Assembly (NCBI GenBank): GCA_029706075.1
Contig: JAINUG010000173.1
Location: forward strand, 372,001 to 436,000
DNA: 64,000 nucleotides
Direction: 5' to 3'
DNA from: Aldrovandia affinis
Taxonomy: Eukaryota; Chordata; Actinopteri; Notacanthiformes; Halosauridae
Shown here piece after piece: positions 43,901 through 52,559 of this stretch; position 1 is the first letter of the stretch; the number at the start of each line of letters is the position of its first letter. The notes below the pieces were generated by a model. It saw nothing but the letters and a program-made list of their open reading frames with translations. It did no database searches and was not told the origin of the DNA. Position numbers and translations under genes: made by a program.

Positions 43901-46372
43901 ACCTACTGTTCATGTTATTCCACCAGGATATTGTAGCCAAGTTGTGATTCAGTGAGCGAGCAGCTGTTGTGGGGGGTATCCTTGGTGACGTAGACCTCCC
44001 CATTCCCCTCTGTCAGGGTTGGGACGGAATGCTGAGGGGCGGGTGGAGCCAATAGAAACCGTGGTGCTTCCCAAGGGGAAATCCCTGGATCAGTGCGCCC
44101 AGATCATCCAGAAGAAAGCACAGAAGCGACTGGAAAAGCGTGGCGAGGGGAAGGCAAGGCGAAAGGGCAAAAAGGCTGCTCATGGCCCACAGGGACGGGC
44201 CGACGTGTTCGACTTCTTGAACAGCAAGCTGGGCGATGGGGAACAGCACAGAGCCGATGTCCTCCTCTCTCCAAGCAACAGCAAGGATGCCTATAAGGGG
44301 GGAAAGAGCATAAAACGCTCTCTAAATGTCAAACTCTTCCAGGCCACGGAGCGAGTGGCTCAGACTGAGAGAGAGATCAATCGGCTTACCGCGGCACTCA
44401 ACAGACAAGCAGGGAGGTGAGTTGTTTTAATGGACAAACTTTCAGCAGTAAAGTAGCATAAATGTATTCAATTAAACAACTTAATGAGCCCTTAAATAGA
44501 ACCAAGAGAATTTGCTTTAATTAATTGTTTTATTTATTTTACAATTATTATTTAGCATGTGTACCTATTGAGACTTTTTTGTTATTTTTCCTGAAAAGGT
44601 TAGCATTTGAATATGAACCCCATAGAATTTTTCTGCCAAAGATAGCAGCAACATCAAGTCGGTGACACTGACAAGACTCCCATATTAGTTTTTACAACAA
44701 TCAATCAAACACACCCACTGCTTTAGTTTTCTTATACAAGCATCTTATATGTCTGCTGTGTATGTTTAAGGCAGTCCTCCCAATGGATTCTGATGCTCAG
44801 TGTACTTTGTCGGTTTCTCCACAGGGAGGCAGCATTGGATTATAGAACAGCTGATTGTATTTTAGCTCTGACTTTATGGGACACAAGACTGAAAAGACTC
44901 ATTTAAAAATCACTATAGGAAACAAAGATGAACAGACAAGAACTAGGCTGCACCCCACATCTACACGTCCTGTTTTTATAGTAGGAACATAACAATGCAT
45001 AATGATGAGAACAGACGGTTCAGCCCATCTAGGTTCATCATTTCCTAGTTTACAGAATGTCCAGTACTGGACTTGAATAGCATCAAGCCTGGACTTGAAT
45101 AGCCCAAGTGTTTCTGCCTCACCTACCTGACCTGGCAAGGTGTTCCACACATTGGCAACGCTCTGTGTAAGAAAATACTCCCTGATATCAGTGCTGAATT
45201 TACCTTTAACTCATTTCAACCTGTGCCCTCTTGTTGTGCCAACTGAATTCAACATTAAACATTTTTGGTACTTCACTTTGTTAATCCTTTTTAGGAGTTT
45301 AAAAACATCAATCAAATCCAAAGCAATAAATAGTCAGACCTCAGAATTCTGGGTACCATACTACAAGAAAGATATAGAAGCTTTTGAAAAAGTACAAAGA
45401 AGGGCAACTCAATTGGTATCTGGTATAAAAGGTAAAAATTACCCAGAAAGACACTTAATTTATACAAGCATAGTAAACGGAAACTAAGGGGGGGATTGAT
45501 TGATTTTTAATTCATAAAAGGGATTAACAAACTGAACTACCTAAGATTTTTTAGGATAAGGTCGGTTAGCAGAACAAGAGGGCACAGATGGAAATTAGTT
45601 AAAGGCAAATTCTGCATGGATATCAGGAGTTCTCAATGCCTGGAACAGCTTGCCAAGTCAGGTAGTTGAGGCAGAATTTAATTCTAGGCTTGATGCAGCA
45701 CTGGATATTCTTTAGACTAGGAAATGACAAGCCTAGATGGGTCGCCTGTTATCTATTCTTATGTTCTGGACAATAGGGAATGATTTATAGCTTATTGTCA
45801 TAGATATAGTTATCATTCCCAGTGGTAATGGACCTTTAGGTTGGTTGGTTTTAGACCCTGTTGTTGCAAAGTAAATTATTTGCTTTGCTTACCGATCACA
45901 TCAATTCATCCATCTGTATTTTTATTGAAGTAAATGTTCAGTTCAGGTTGAGTACACATTCTAGCGGTGGTTTGCCTGGGATTTGAACCTGCCTCCTTCT
46001 GGTTATAAGTCCAGTTCCCCCAAGTACTATGCCATACTGTCCCTCTATAACTGCCCCATCTTTAATACATATTAGTTACATTTCATGACATTATATGACA
46101 TTATTTTAATTTGTATTACAAATGTATTGCATTTTGCAGATGCCCTTATCTTAAGGAAGTATGTAAGTGCACTGTGTTTTTTCATGCGAGCCTTTGCTGG
46201 TGTGCTCAGATGTGACATGTCTGGTTCTCCCAGGGATAAGATGATGATGTCACTCCTGGAGGGCAAGCTCTCCGCTGCCAGGAAGCAGCTGACCGAGCTG
46301 AAGGCCCATGAGCTCAAGGTCCAACAGGAGCAGAGCAAAGCCAACACCCACAAGAAGATGACCCAATTCTAA
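31279..46372 (+). CDS. zgpat: zgpat: zinc finger CCCH-type with G-patch domain protein (complete coding region)
   Basis: ZGPAT is a nuclear protein. The human form (ZIP) is described as a sequence-specific repressor that recruits NuRD, and as a spliceosome-linked G-patch protein. Six coding exons (31279-31940, 38176-38309, 39170-39325, 42085-42210, 44017-44416, 46234-46372) join in phase to 538 codons plus stop, close to the 531 residues of human ZGPAT. In order: an N-terminal coiled coil starting MDEGNLEAAIETYNAQLQQV; an acidic Asp/Glu run near residues 155-175; SGTKVHAPYRTSWGTLEYHN; a CCCH finger with Cys206, Cys214, Cys220 and His224; a Tudor-like domain about 235-310 (GSACLARHEDGIWYPAKI, DIDSGYYTVTFDSLLQ); a G-patch about 338-385 (GWEVHTRGIGSKLMAKMGYE); a basic stretch; VFDFLNSKLG; and a C-terminal coiled coil ending THKKMTQF. 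The start ATG is chosen by homology; no in-frame stop precedes it within the exon. Introns 1-5 carry many insertions, but all splice sites are intact. Confidence 0.97.
31941..32847 (+). other. zgpat intron 1, first part
   Basis: A hAT-like end occurs at 32022 (TTAGGGGTGTGCCAAGTATT) without a visible partner. A short (AAAT)n run lies at about 32302-32322. Nothing else was recognised. Confidence 0.4.
32858..33028 (+). repeat. SINE insertion carrying an internal copy of its own 3' flank
   Basis: The head GCCTCCCGCGTGGTCCAGTG and tail TTGGGAGAAAATGGGATAAA with an A-rich end match the SINE family at 51003. The target duplication is GATTATTCTG (32848-32857 and 33029-33038). The middle (32938-32974) is a near copy of the 37 bases that follow the insertion (33029-33065). 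Confidence 0.75.
33140..33560 (+). mobile_element. Tc1-like remnant, second copy
   Basis: It starts GACAAAATAATGGAAACACC then CAAATGAAAAAGGACT and continues with 'TCGGTGCCTAAATTACAGGT', as in the fragment at 15255. A piece 'AAACCATGATGTCAA' is duplicated within it (about 33450-33485). The transposase is unreadable. Confidence 0.55.
33930..34520 (+). mobile_element. Unclassified DNA-transposon remnant with a C2H2-like finger
   Basis: Near 34250-34480 one can read IPGKILCMYCSDIVFYG followed by GFKALEDHIRSKKHNDKI, a Cys-x2-Cys...His-x5-His pattern. It is preceded by a frame shift from WDWLDKNSVS. This layout occurs in transposon-encoded fish proteins. No catalytic part is visible. Confidence 0.5.
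34585..34935 (-). repeat. gypsy-like LTR copy 1
   Basis: It shares GGATTTTTCAGTCTGCGGAC, ATACAAATTAAC, 'TTGCAGCCACTTCCTGAAAG' and 'AGCACACAGGTACAATT' with the block at 35700-36130, and more distantly with the solo LTR at 40951. Read from the minus strand, it ends in the poly(A)-signal-like region (AATAAT) expected of an LTR. Confidence 0.6.
34936..35494 (+). other. zgpat intron 1, unassigned (between two LTR-like blocks)
   Basis: No clear motif. It may be the remains of gypsy internal sequence, because an integrase piece follows at 35595. Confidence 0.35.
35495..35590. repeat. Short 'TTATCCAG' repeat-family fragment
   Basis: CATTTACATTTTGAACAGAT, GCTCTTATCCAG and AGACATCATTGCAGGCGGTA are a compressed copy of the repeat at 5180 and 17295. 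Confidence 0.55.
35595..35705 (-). pseudogene. Ty3/gypsy integrase fragment
   Basis: The minus-strand frame reads SIRTSIYHQQTNGLVEQFNK, the conserved motif near the end of the gypsy integrase core (consensus RTS-YHPQT-GLVER-N). Only about 37 codons remain, next to an LTR-like block. Confidence 0.75.
35706..36130 (-). repeat. gypsy-like LTR copy 2
   Basis: It runs parallel to the copy at 34585 in the same orientation, with GGATGCAGGGAATAGATTTT, TTCCAGCCACCTACTGAAAG and GAGCACACAGGTGCAATTAG. Together with the integrase fragment it suggests a decayed, internally deleted gypsy element. Confidence 0.6.
36200..36365 (+). mobile_element. CR1-like reverse transcriptase scrap
   Basis: Frame pieces GAVVSGVLQGS and CFSLFT correspond to the VVSGVPQGSVLGPLLF motif of CR1 reverse transcriptases. 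They are badly decayed. Confidence 0.5.
36366..37145 (+). other. zgpat intron 1, nothing recognised
   Basis: Two similar pieces, AAAGGGCCACAGAAGGAGAT (36365) and AAAGGTCCACAGAAGAAGGT (36616), hint at an old internal duplication. There is no coding motif. Confidence 0.35.
37146..38064. mobile_element. Harbinger-like DNA transposon remnant
   Basis: Inverted ends TGCCCTTGAGCCCT (37146) and AGGGCTCAAGGGCA (to 38064) bound 919 bp. A minus-strand frame (37550-37257) contains DEATAQFIKLWAEYEGLFMG followed by YRNASTQGFE, like the Myb/MADF-type DNA-binding protein carried by PIF/Harbinger elements. No nuclease part was seen and the target duplication is unclear. Confidence 0.6.
38176..38309 (+). CDS. 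zgpat: zgpat coding exon 2 (end of CCCH finger, start of Tudor-like domain)
   Basis: Acceptor TCTGATAG|GTTCTC. It completes Arg221 and supplies His224 of the finger (RFSHGEVV), then GSACLARHEDGIWYPAKIT. The donor ACTG|GTCTGT departs from the GTRAGT consensus at +3, but only this site keeps frame with exon 3. Confidence 0.93.
38497..39049 (+). mobile_element. Tc1-like element, 553 bp, with 5' half deleted
   Basis: Ends CACTACCGTTCAAAAGTTTG and its inverse CAAACTTTTGAACGGTAGTG are flanked by TA (38495-38496 and 39050-39051). Inside, [16 protein letters not shown] and CPDLNPIELVWDKLERKSQS retain the second and third DDE positions. The DNA-binding half and the first Asp are missing. It lies within zgpat intron 2. 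Confidence 0.9.
39170..39325 (+). CDS. zgpat: zgpat coding exon 3 (rest of Tudor-like domain)
   Basis: Acceptor CTTGGTAG|ATATCG, donor CTAAAG|GTATCC, phase 1-1. It encodes DIDSGYYTVTFDSLLQRSTV and ADGIIPPLR, as in human VDNGYYTVKFDSLLLREAVV, followed by an acidic serine-rich linker. Confidence 0.95.
39465..40500 (-). mobile_element. LINE fragment (L2-like), minus strand, with a nested SINE
   Basis: The 3' UTR begins at 39480 (AATAAACTTTATTTATTTAG, CAGCTCAAAGTGCTTTACAC). The reverse transcriptase piece at 40497-40243 reads MYGVPQGSIYLYLLFSLYML and VNFHSYADDTQLYLSLAPDD (Y-A-D-D catalytic motif). A SINE at 39838-40065 interrupts it. Confidence 0.85.
39838..40065 (+). repeat. tRNA-derived SINE nested in the LINE
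   Basis: The head has a B box GGTTCAATTCC (39889-39899). The body reads 'TACCCTTGAGCAAGGTACTT' and the tail is CTCTGGATAAGAGTGTCTGC, then TAAATGCC and (TAATG)n. The tail is the reverse complement of the motif that opens the repeats at 655, 5180 and 17295. Confidence 0.85.
40545..40752 (+). repeat. tRNA-derived SINE
   Basis: GGGGGCCTCAGATGTAACAG, B box GGGTTTGATCCC, CTAGCTCTGGCCGGAGAGCC and GGCGATTGGTTGTCCGCCCC match the family of the SINEs at 16400 and 51003. Confidence 0.75.
40755..41550 (-). repeat. Unclassified repeat (second copy at window end) split by a solo LTR
   Basis: With 40951-41440 removed, the flanks read on the minus strand as 'ACACTAGAGTGCCATGATGT', 'CCAGGTGTTTGGTGATTTTA', 'TTTGAATTTAAATATAAC', 'CAAACATATGATAACGGCAA' and 'CTCATGTGTCCCACTTATTG'. 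The + strand at 63700-63925 carries the same series. The family is unknown. Confidence 0.75.
40951..41440 (-). repeat. Solo LTR (gypsy-like), 490 bp
   Basis: The ends TGTCACACG... and ...CTTCCACA give the TG...CA termini of an LTR. The 5-bp flanks CATAC (40946-40950) and CATAT (41441-41445) differ by one base, as an aged target duplication. It contains pyrimidine-rich (CTTT)n at 41215-41260 and shares GGTTTACGGACC/CCAGCCACCTACTGAA-type blocks with the LTRs at 34585 and 35706. Confidence 0.85.
41551..42084 (+). other. zgpat intron 3, nothing recognised
   Basis: Short frames on the minus strand only; no family motif. It ends with the acceptor CCCCACAG of exon 4. Confidence 0.4.
42085..42210 (+). 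CDS. zgpat: zgpat coding exon 4 (G-patch, first part)
   Basis: Acceptor CCCCACAG|TTCTGG, donor GGGAAAG|GTAAGT, phase 1-1, 126 nt. It encodes SSGFAGWEVHTRGIGSKLMA and KMGYEFGK, nearly identical to human SSAFAGWEVHTRGIGSRLLT. Confidence 0.96.
42211..42849 (+). other. zgpat intron 4, first part, nothing recognised
   Basis: AT-rich; no coding or repeat motif seen. Confidence 0.4.
42855..43085 (+). repeat. SINE 3' half
   Basis: GTTAGGAGTGGCTCTGGAGT, GTTCCGGTTGACGGCTTGGC and GTAGCGAACTCACAATACGG match the 3' part of the SINE at 51003 (GAGTGGCTCTATGTGTACCG, GTTGACGGCTTTGTGAGTTC, GCAGCGAACTCACAGTACAA). The tRNA-like head is missing. Confidence 0.75.
43762..43915 (-). repeat. tRNA-derived SINE, minus strand
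   Basis: The reverse complement gives GGTTGTGGGTTCATTCCCC (B-box region), GGGACCACATATACTG and GTAAGTCGCTTTGGATAAAA with GTCTGCTAAATGG. It is the same family as the + strand copy at 47455, in inverted orientation 3.5 kb away. Confidence 0.8.
44017..44416 (+). CDS. zgpat: zgpat coding exon 5 (rest of G-patch, basic linker, coiled coil)
   Basis: Acceptor CTGTCAG|GGTTGG, donor GGGAG|GTGAGT, phase 1 to 2, 400 nt. It encodes GLGRNAEGRVEPIETVVLPK, a Lys/Arg-rich stretch, RADVFDFLNSKLGD and AYKGGKSIKRSLNVKLFQAT, all with clear human counterparts. Confidence 0.96.
44417..44984 (+). other. zgpat intron 5, first part, nothing recognised
   Basis: AT-rich intron sequence. No motif seen. Confidence 0.4.
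44985..45325 (-). mobile_element. CR1-type LINE 3' end, minus strand
   Basis: AGGAACATAACAATGCATAA, then GGTTCAGCCCATCTAGG and CCTGACCTGGCAAGGTGTTC, match the 3' UTR of the CR1 fragment at 23607 in the same orientation. It ends where an oppositely oriented copy starts. Confidence 0.85.
45326..45772 (+). mobile_element. CR1-type LINE 3' end, plus strand, head-to-head with the previous copy
   Basis: SEFWVPYYKKDIEAFEKVQR then RATQLVSGIKGKNY is the reverse transcriptase C-terminal region, followed by GAACAAGAGGGCACAGATGG and the 3' tail CTATTCTTATGTTCT (45758-45772). It is oriented opposite to 44985-45325. Confidence 0.87.
45773..46233 (+). other. zgpat intron 5, last part
   Basis: A SINE-like scrap at 45970-46040 (GCCTGGGATTTGAACCTGCC, reverse-strand B-box-like) is the only structure noted before the exon 6 acceptor TTCTCCCAG. 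Confidence 0.4.
46234..46372 (+). CDS. zgpat: zgpat coding exon 6 (C-terminal coiled coil and stop)
   Basis: Acceptor TCTCCCAG|GGATAA. It encodes LLEGKLSAARKQLTELKAHE and LKVQQEQSKANTHKKMTQF then TAA. Human ends QQEQRKADTHKKMTEF. Heptad-like leucines mark a coiled coil. Confidence 0.97.
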
Positions 46373-46530
46373 CCATATGGACCTCTGTCCTCCTGTATCT
46401 GACTTTAGCCTTTTAGGCTCCTTTTAAACGTGATCAATTCAGTGGGCACATTCACTCATTTTTTTTTGAAGTGGGAAAACATTTTGTTACTGTACAGGTT
46501 AATAAAAGAAATGGTGGAGTTGGAAGTGGA
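46373..46530 (+). terminator. zgpat: zgpat 3' UTR with poly(A) signal
   Basis: AATAAA at 46501-46506, 129 nt after the stop, followed by a T/G-rich stretch (GGTGGAGTTGGAAGTGG). This gives a compact 3' UTR. Confidence 0.75.
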
Positions 46531-47454
46531 TTTGACTTTTAATATGGTTTCATGTTTCATGATGTGTCTTGCCATTGTCTTTGTCTCTTTTGACAGTTGA
46601 AAGTTCATCTGCACACTTCCCAAAGTAAAAGGTAAATCTTTGCTTCACTGCAGTCCAAACTAAGAAGGATTAAAAAGAGACGTGGGGCCAAAAAAACGCC
46701 AACCTCCAACCTCCTAACCAGACCCCACAGCTCAACCACAAGCACTTCACCGTTGTCCCTCAAACACCTGTATAGGAGATCTCTTTATTCAAAGGCCCAA
46801 TATGTTTGGAGCACCAAACCCCAGAAACTGACATCGAAGAAAACAAGGGAAACAAATTCCTTGCACAGCAGCTGCCACTGTCCCAATTAAAATGTAAACA
46901 AAATACAGAATGACATAATCCAGCCCCTTCTGGGCTGTGAGATCACTTAAAAATATAAAACTTATATAGTTTCTGTAGGCTGCCAAAATGAAGTGTATGT
47001 GTTCCAAACATATCAGTTACTAACAGATGCTGATTGGCCTTGAATGATAATGCTTTTGGCTTTAACGGGGAAATATCAGACAGGCAGAGTACTGGGGCCA
47101 TGATCCAGAGGAACAGCTGGTGGATTCTGATGACTATGGGGATTTGCCTTTTAGTCCCCCTGCATATCGTGCTGGAGTGCAGGCGAGGCCCAGGGCTGTC
47201 AAACTTTACCTCCCAATCCCAAATATACTTATTCTGGAACTTCAGGTTCCAGGTATGATTTCCCTGGGCTGAAAGCTCCATGTACCATCCCCTGGTGATC
47301 ATAGGGTAGTGACCCTAGAGATCAGAACTCCTCCCAATGTGGGGGTTTCAGCTGTCCAGCCACAGCTGGACTTGTATGCAAAATGCAAGCCATTTAGCTT
47401 GCTATTGCAGCCAATTTAGCTAACAGTAACTTGTAAGTGCTCATAAGAGTGATT
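46531..47454. other. Intergenic, one unassigned open stretch
   Basis: A 119-codon minus-strand frame (47302-46943) and a + strand reading at 47100-47250 (PEEQLVDSDDYGDLPFSPPA) look more protein-like than chance. I recognise no family, and there are no clear splice sites. Confidence 0.35.
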
Positions 47455-47605
47455 CTGTGTGGCTCAGTTGGTAGAGCACAGCGTTGGTAACACTTAGGTT
47501 GTGGGTTCAATTCTCACTGGGATCACATATACTGTAAAATGTATACATTCACTACTGTAAGTCGCTTTGGATAAAAGTGTCTGCTAAATGGCATGTATTA
47601 TTATA
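47455..47605 (+). repeat. tRNA-derived SINE
   Basis: A box TGGCTCAGTTGGTAGAGCA, B box GGGTTCAATTCTC, and tail GTAAGTCGCTTTGGATAAAA, GTGTCTGCTAAATGG. It closely matches the inverted copy at 43762. Confidence 0.85.
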
Positions 47606-47769
47606 TGATTTATTTATTAGCTTGCTAATAAAATCTAGGTATTATTGGTGGACTGGATATTGCATATTTAATGAGGTTCATTGCTGTTAAGCTATTTCGA
47701 TGGATAGATGTGTTGTGGTATGATGCATATCCTGCATTAGTCTAAATGCAAGGCATGGAAATAGAAAAA
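47606..47769. other. Short intergenic gap
   Basis: AT-rich, nothing recognised. Confidence 0.4.
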
Positions 47770-48425
47770 CATGGGTAAAGCGAGCAAAGTGGGAGGTATC
47801 CTACACCCGCAGAATTTAGGTATGGTGGAGAAAATAAACCATACTGTCAAGACGCTCCTGACCAAGGCTCTCAGTAGCCAGACATTCAGATATTCAAAAC
47901 CTCCATGGTGGTCTTCTCTGGAATTCTGCCAGTACCACGTACTAGTAAAGGCAAGCAAAAGTTTATATGAAGATTTAACATGTGGCTACAAACCTGGTGT
48001 AGGAAAGAGAGGTATAGGGTTTTGGGGCACTGCGACTCCTTTCTGAACAGGGGTGACCTGTACAAACATGACGTGATACACCTGAACCGGAGGGGGCAGC
48101 TGCATTGGGCTAGTGAAAGCTTAGCATAGTGGAGGAGTATTTAAACTGGGGAGCAGGGAGGGAAATTAGTTATAGTATTACGGATAGGGAGGCACTGACT
48201 ACCCAGATGGAAGATATCAAGGTAAAGTATCAAACTTGTGAGGATATTATAAATAAAGACCTTTTAGAGCATAATGTTAATAGAGGTGGTTTGACACAGT
48301 TAGGTGTGGGAGTGGGCGAGAATAAATGTACAAGTAATAGTCTGAGGATCATTTGTTGAAATGCTAGAAGTATAAAAAAAAAAACTTTGGGACTGAAAGC
48401 TGTCATGTTTAACCCCATAAATGTC
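47770..48425 (+). mobile_element. CR1-type LINE fragment: end of ORF1 and start of ORF2
   Basis: At 48020-48110 the frames read WDCDSFLNRGDLYKHD followed by VIHLNRRG, the C-terminal part of the esterase-like ORF1 of CR1 elements. At 48358-48400, NARSIKKKTLGLKAV resembles the start of the ORF2 endonuclease (NARSLRNK type). Frameshifts break it, and it stops near 48425. Confidence 0.65.
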
Positions 48426-48551
48426 ACCTCACCTAAGGGTCTAACGAACAAAAGTAGTGACGCTCTTTTGTCACGAGCAAGCCAAACCAAGAGAGTGACA
48501 ATGTTTTCTCCAACAACAGCAAATATGTAATTCTCCTGGGTATACAGGATA

Positions 48552-49984
<1,433 letters not shown>

Positions 49985-49986
49985 TA

Positions 49987-51002
49987 TGTGAGTAAGTTTC
50001 ACATAGGAAAGTTTTGTATCCTCGCGATGGTAAATCGTTGCTACAAAATAAGCCATCCAGTAAGTATTGGCCAAATAGCCCCCCCTGAATGGCAACCAGC
50101 GCCACCAGCAATATGATCATGTAGCATGATCCAGGGGCATATTTGATACAAATTCCCTCCATATATGCTGAAATTTGTCTATGGTTCTAGTCAATGGGTT
50201 ATCCTTTACAACGATATAAGGTTTCCTTTGGTTTGCATTTACTATTATGAATGTGCTATGTGCACATTGTGATGCTAATGGAGATGCACGTTATTGAAGG
50301 GAATGCAGACTTCAGAGTTTCGGAAAACTATACTTTTCTCTTAATTTATTCGGATTTATTATTTGGTTTTACAATACCAAAAGTCCCAAAGAAGACCCAT
50401 TTCGACAGCCAGGATCCTGTTTACAACCAGTGAGTAAGGCTCAAAGTTCTTGAGCTAGGAACAGTTATATTTAGGTGCCAAGAATAGGGGGTGACAGTTA
50501 AGGGGTTAAACTAAGATATAATTTCATTTTTGAAACTTTACAGCATTTTAAATTTGGAGTCTTTCATAAATGCTGTGAGAACACTATATAGCATTAAACT
50601 TTGCCATGGGACTACTTCAAGATTTGAAGTTCGGAAAGGGTTCAGACAGTTGTCCGGTCTCACCTTTAAAAAAACAAAACATTTTTGTTAGTTTTGCATA
50701 TTCCTTCCATCTAAAACCCTCCCTCCTCTGGGTGATTCTATTGCCATATCAGAACAGTGAAGTTTGAATAAAAATGGTATATTCCGTGAATCCAGTAGCC
50801 TTAACAGTTAAATATCCTTGTCTGAATACTGAACACAAGTGGTATTATGTGTTAAAACCCCTCACTTATCCTACATGTAAAATATATTTATTTGATTTAA
50901 TGTAATTATTACTACACAGGATGCCACTTATCAATTAAGTCACCAAATTCATTGATAGGCAGAACAATTTGGTGGATCAACCTTCATCAAAATTTAGAAC
51001 TC
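49987..51002. other. Intergenic, nothing recognised
   Basis: Scattered short frames only; no known gene or repeat family. Confidence 0.4.
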
Positions 51003-51375
51003 ACGGCCTCTCGGGTGGTGCAGCAGTAAGAGTGTCTGACTGAGACGCATGCTGCCCACTGCGACTGGGGTTCGATTCCACTGGCCATGCCAGTTTGGTT
51101 CTGGCCAGGAGTGCCACTAGGGGGCGGCAATTGGCTGTCTGCCCCAGAATAAGAAGCATGTAAGCATTTTAAGCGTATAAGAGTGGCTCTATGTGTACCG
51201 GAGTTACAGTTGACGGCTTTGTGAGTTCTGGCTCTGAGGAGGTGGTACATTGCCGGTCTCAGGACTACAGCAGCGAACTCACAGTACAAGGGGGGGTGGG
51301 GGTACTTGACATGAAAAGAGGGTATAATTGGGAGACAATGGGGAACAAACATAAACAAAATAAAGAAAAAAAAAT
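51003..51375 (+). repeat. Full-length tRNA-derived SINE
   Basis: The head GGCCTCTCGGGTGGTGCAGC has a B box GGGTTCGATTCC (51068-51079). The body includes TCTGGCCAGGAGTGCCACTA and GGCGGCAATTGGCTGTCTGC, and the 3' part GTTGACGGCTTTGTGAGTTC to 'TATAATTGGGAGACAATGGG' ends in an A-rich tail. It is the best reference copy for the fragments at 10125, 16400, 32858, 40545 and 42855. Confidence 0.82.
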
Positions 51376-51381
51376 ATATAT

Positions 51382-52069
51382 TGTGGTGTCCCTTGGGGTT
51401 GGGCGACACGCGCAGACCTTTGCAGAGGGCGTAAGCAGTTAAATAACCCAGAGGCAGTAATACAAACAAAACTCACTTTATTAAACAAATCTTGACAACG
51501 CACAAAACAAAGGGCGGGGTATTCGGGGAATCCAAAACACAAAGTCCACAATCCTTACGCGTCGTCGTTGTGGTCCTCAAAATAATCAAATTCCAAACAC
51601 AATAACCACAGGTGTCAAACTCAATCCATCGAGGGCCAAGTGTATGCAGATTTTTGTTGCAATCAATGCACTACACCAGGTGATTTCACTAATTAGCTCA
51701 CTTATTCAACTAAGGAGTATCACCTGGTGTAATGCATTGGTTACAACAGAAATCTGGACACACTCGGCCCTCGATGGAATGAGTTTGACACCCCTGCAAT
51801 AAACAATCCAAAACACTTCTCTTCAAAACACTCCTCGCCACACTCTCCACTACTCCAACACACCATTCTACTCCCTCTCAGTGTGACACAAATGAGTTCT
51901 TTAAATAGGGTTTTGAATGGCCTTCAGCTGTCCGTAGTCCCAATCGCTTGACTTCGTTCAGGTGTGGGACTGCGGGCTGCTGGGAAATGCAGTCTTTCCC
52001 TCTCCAGTGGTTCCCAATAATTAAAGAGGCAGGCCACCATTTCCTCGTCCTGCCCCTTGGGATGCCACA
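51382..52069 (-). repeat. Solo LTR, minus strand, with a nested hAT MITE
   Basis: The + strand ends are TGTGGTGTCCC and GGGATGCCACA, so the minus-strand LTR reads TGTGGCATCCC...GGGACACCACA (TG...CA ends, extended inverted tips). ATAT flanks both sides. A TATA-like CCCTATTTAAAG lies at about 51900-51911 on the minus strand. The LTR is continuous once 51608-51796 is removed. No internal retroelement sequence is adjacent. Confidence 0.75.
51608..51796. mobile_element. hAT MITE inserted in the solo LTR
   Basis: Inverted ends CAGGTGTCAAACTCAATCCA and TGGAATGAGTTTGACACCCC, with an internal palindrome around ACACCAGGTGAT / ATCACCTGGTGT. The 8-bp flanks CAATAACC and CAATAAAC differ at one base. Confidence 0.82.
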
Positions 52070-52559
52070 ATATACACAACTCACAATTCAATTAAAATTA
52101 ACAGCTGGTTTATTAAGTTACAACAGTTAGACAAAGACAAAATATTCAGTATCCTCTCATGATTAGAATTGTGGTGACACTAATCATTGATAGAGCCTGG
52201 GGAAGACAGCTTGGTTGAGCTAATATCTGGAAAGACATAATATGCTCAGGCAAAGAACATTGCTACCATGTGACAAGGCCAATCATACAATGTTGACCTC
52301 CGATAATTTTTCCAGCTCATAGGTAGAAGCCTGAAATTGTAGTGTGTGACATCGGCCTGTAAGTTTGGTGTGCTGATCTAATATGGACTGTGTTGGCTGC
52401 CAAAGCTACATACCTTAGTTCCCTGGTTTCATTCATAGAGTAAAACCCTGTCAATGATGGCGCCATGCTTGTTTATGAGCATTTAGGTTAGGCTGGTGAT
52501 ATTCTGGTTGCTTGCGCAGGATGACCAAAATGCACCTCCCGACAGGAATTACAGTTCAT
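52070..52559. other. Intergenic, nothing recognised
   Basis: No coding motif. One short frame over the LTR edge is chance. Confidence 0.4.

Noticed and set aside
47465..47530. tRNA gene (also 39860-39900 and 2810-2870)
   Set aside because: A and B boxes are present, but the stems do not close into a cloverleaf as read by eye. SINE bodies and LINE-type tails follow each.
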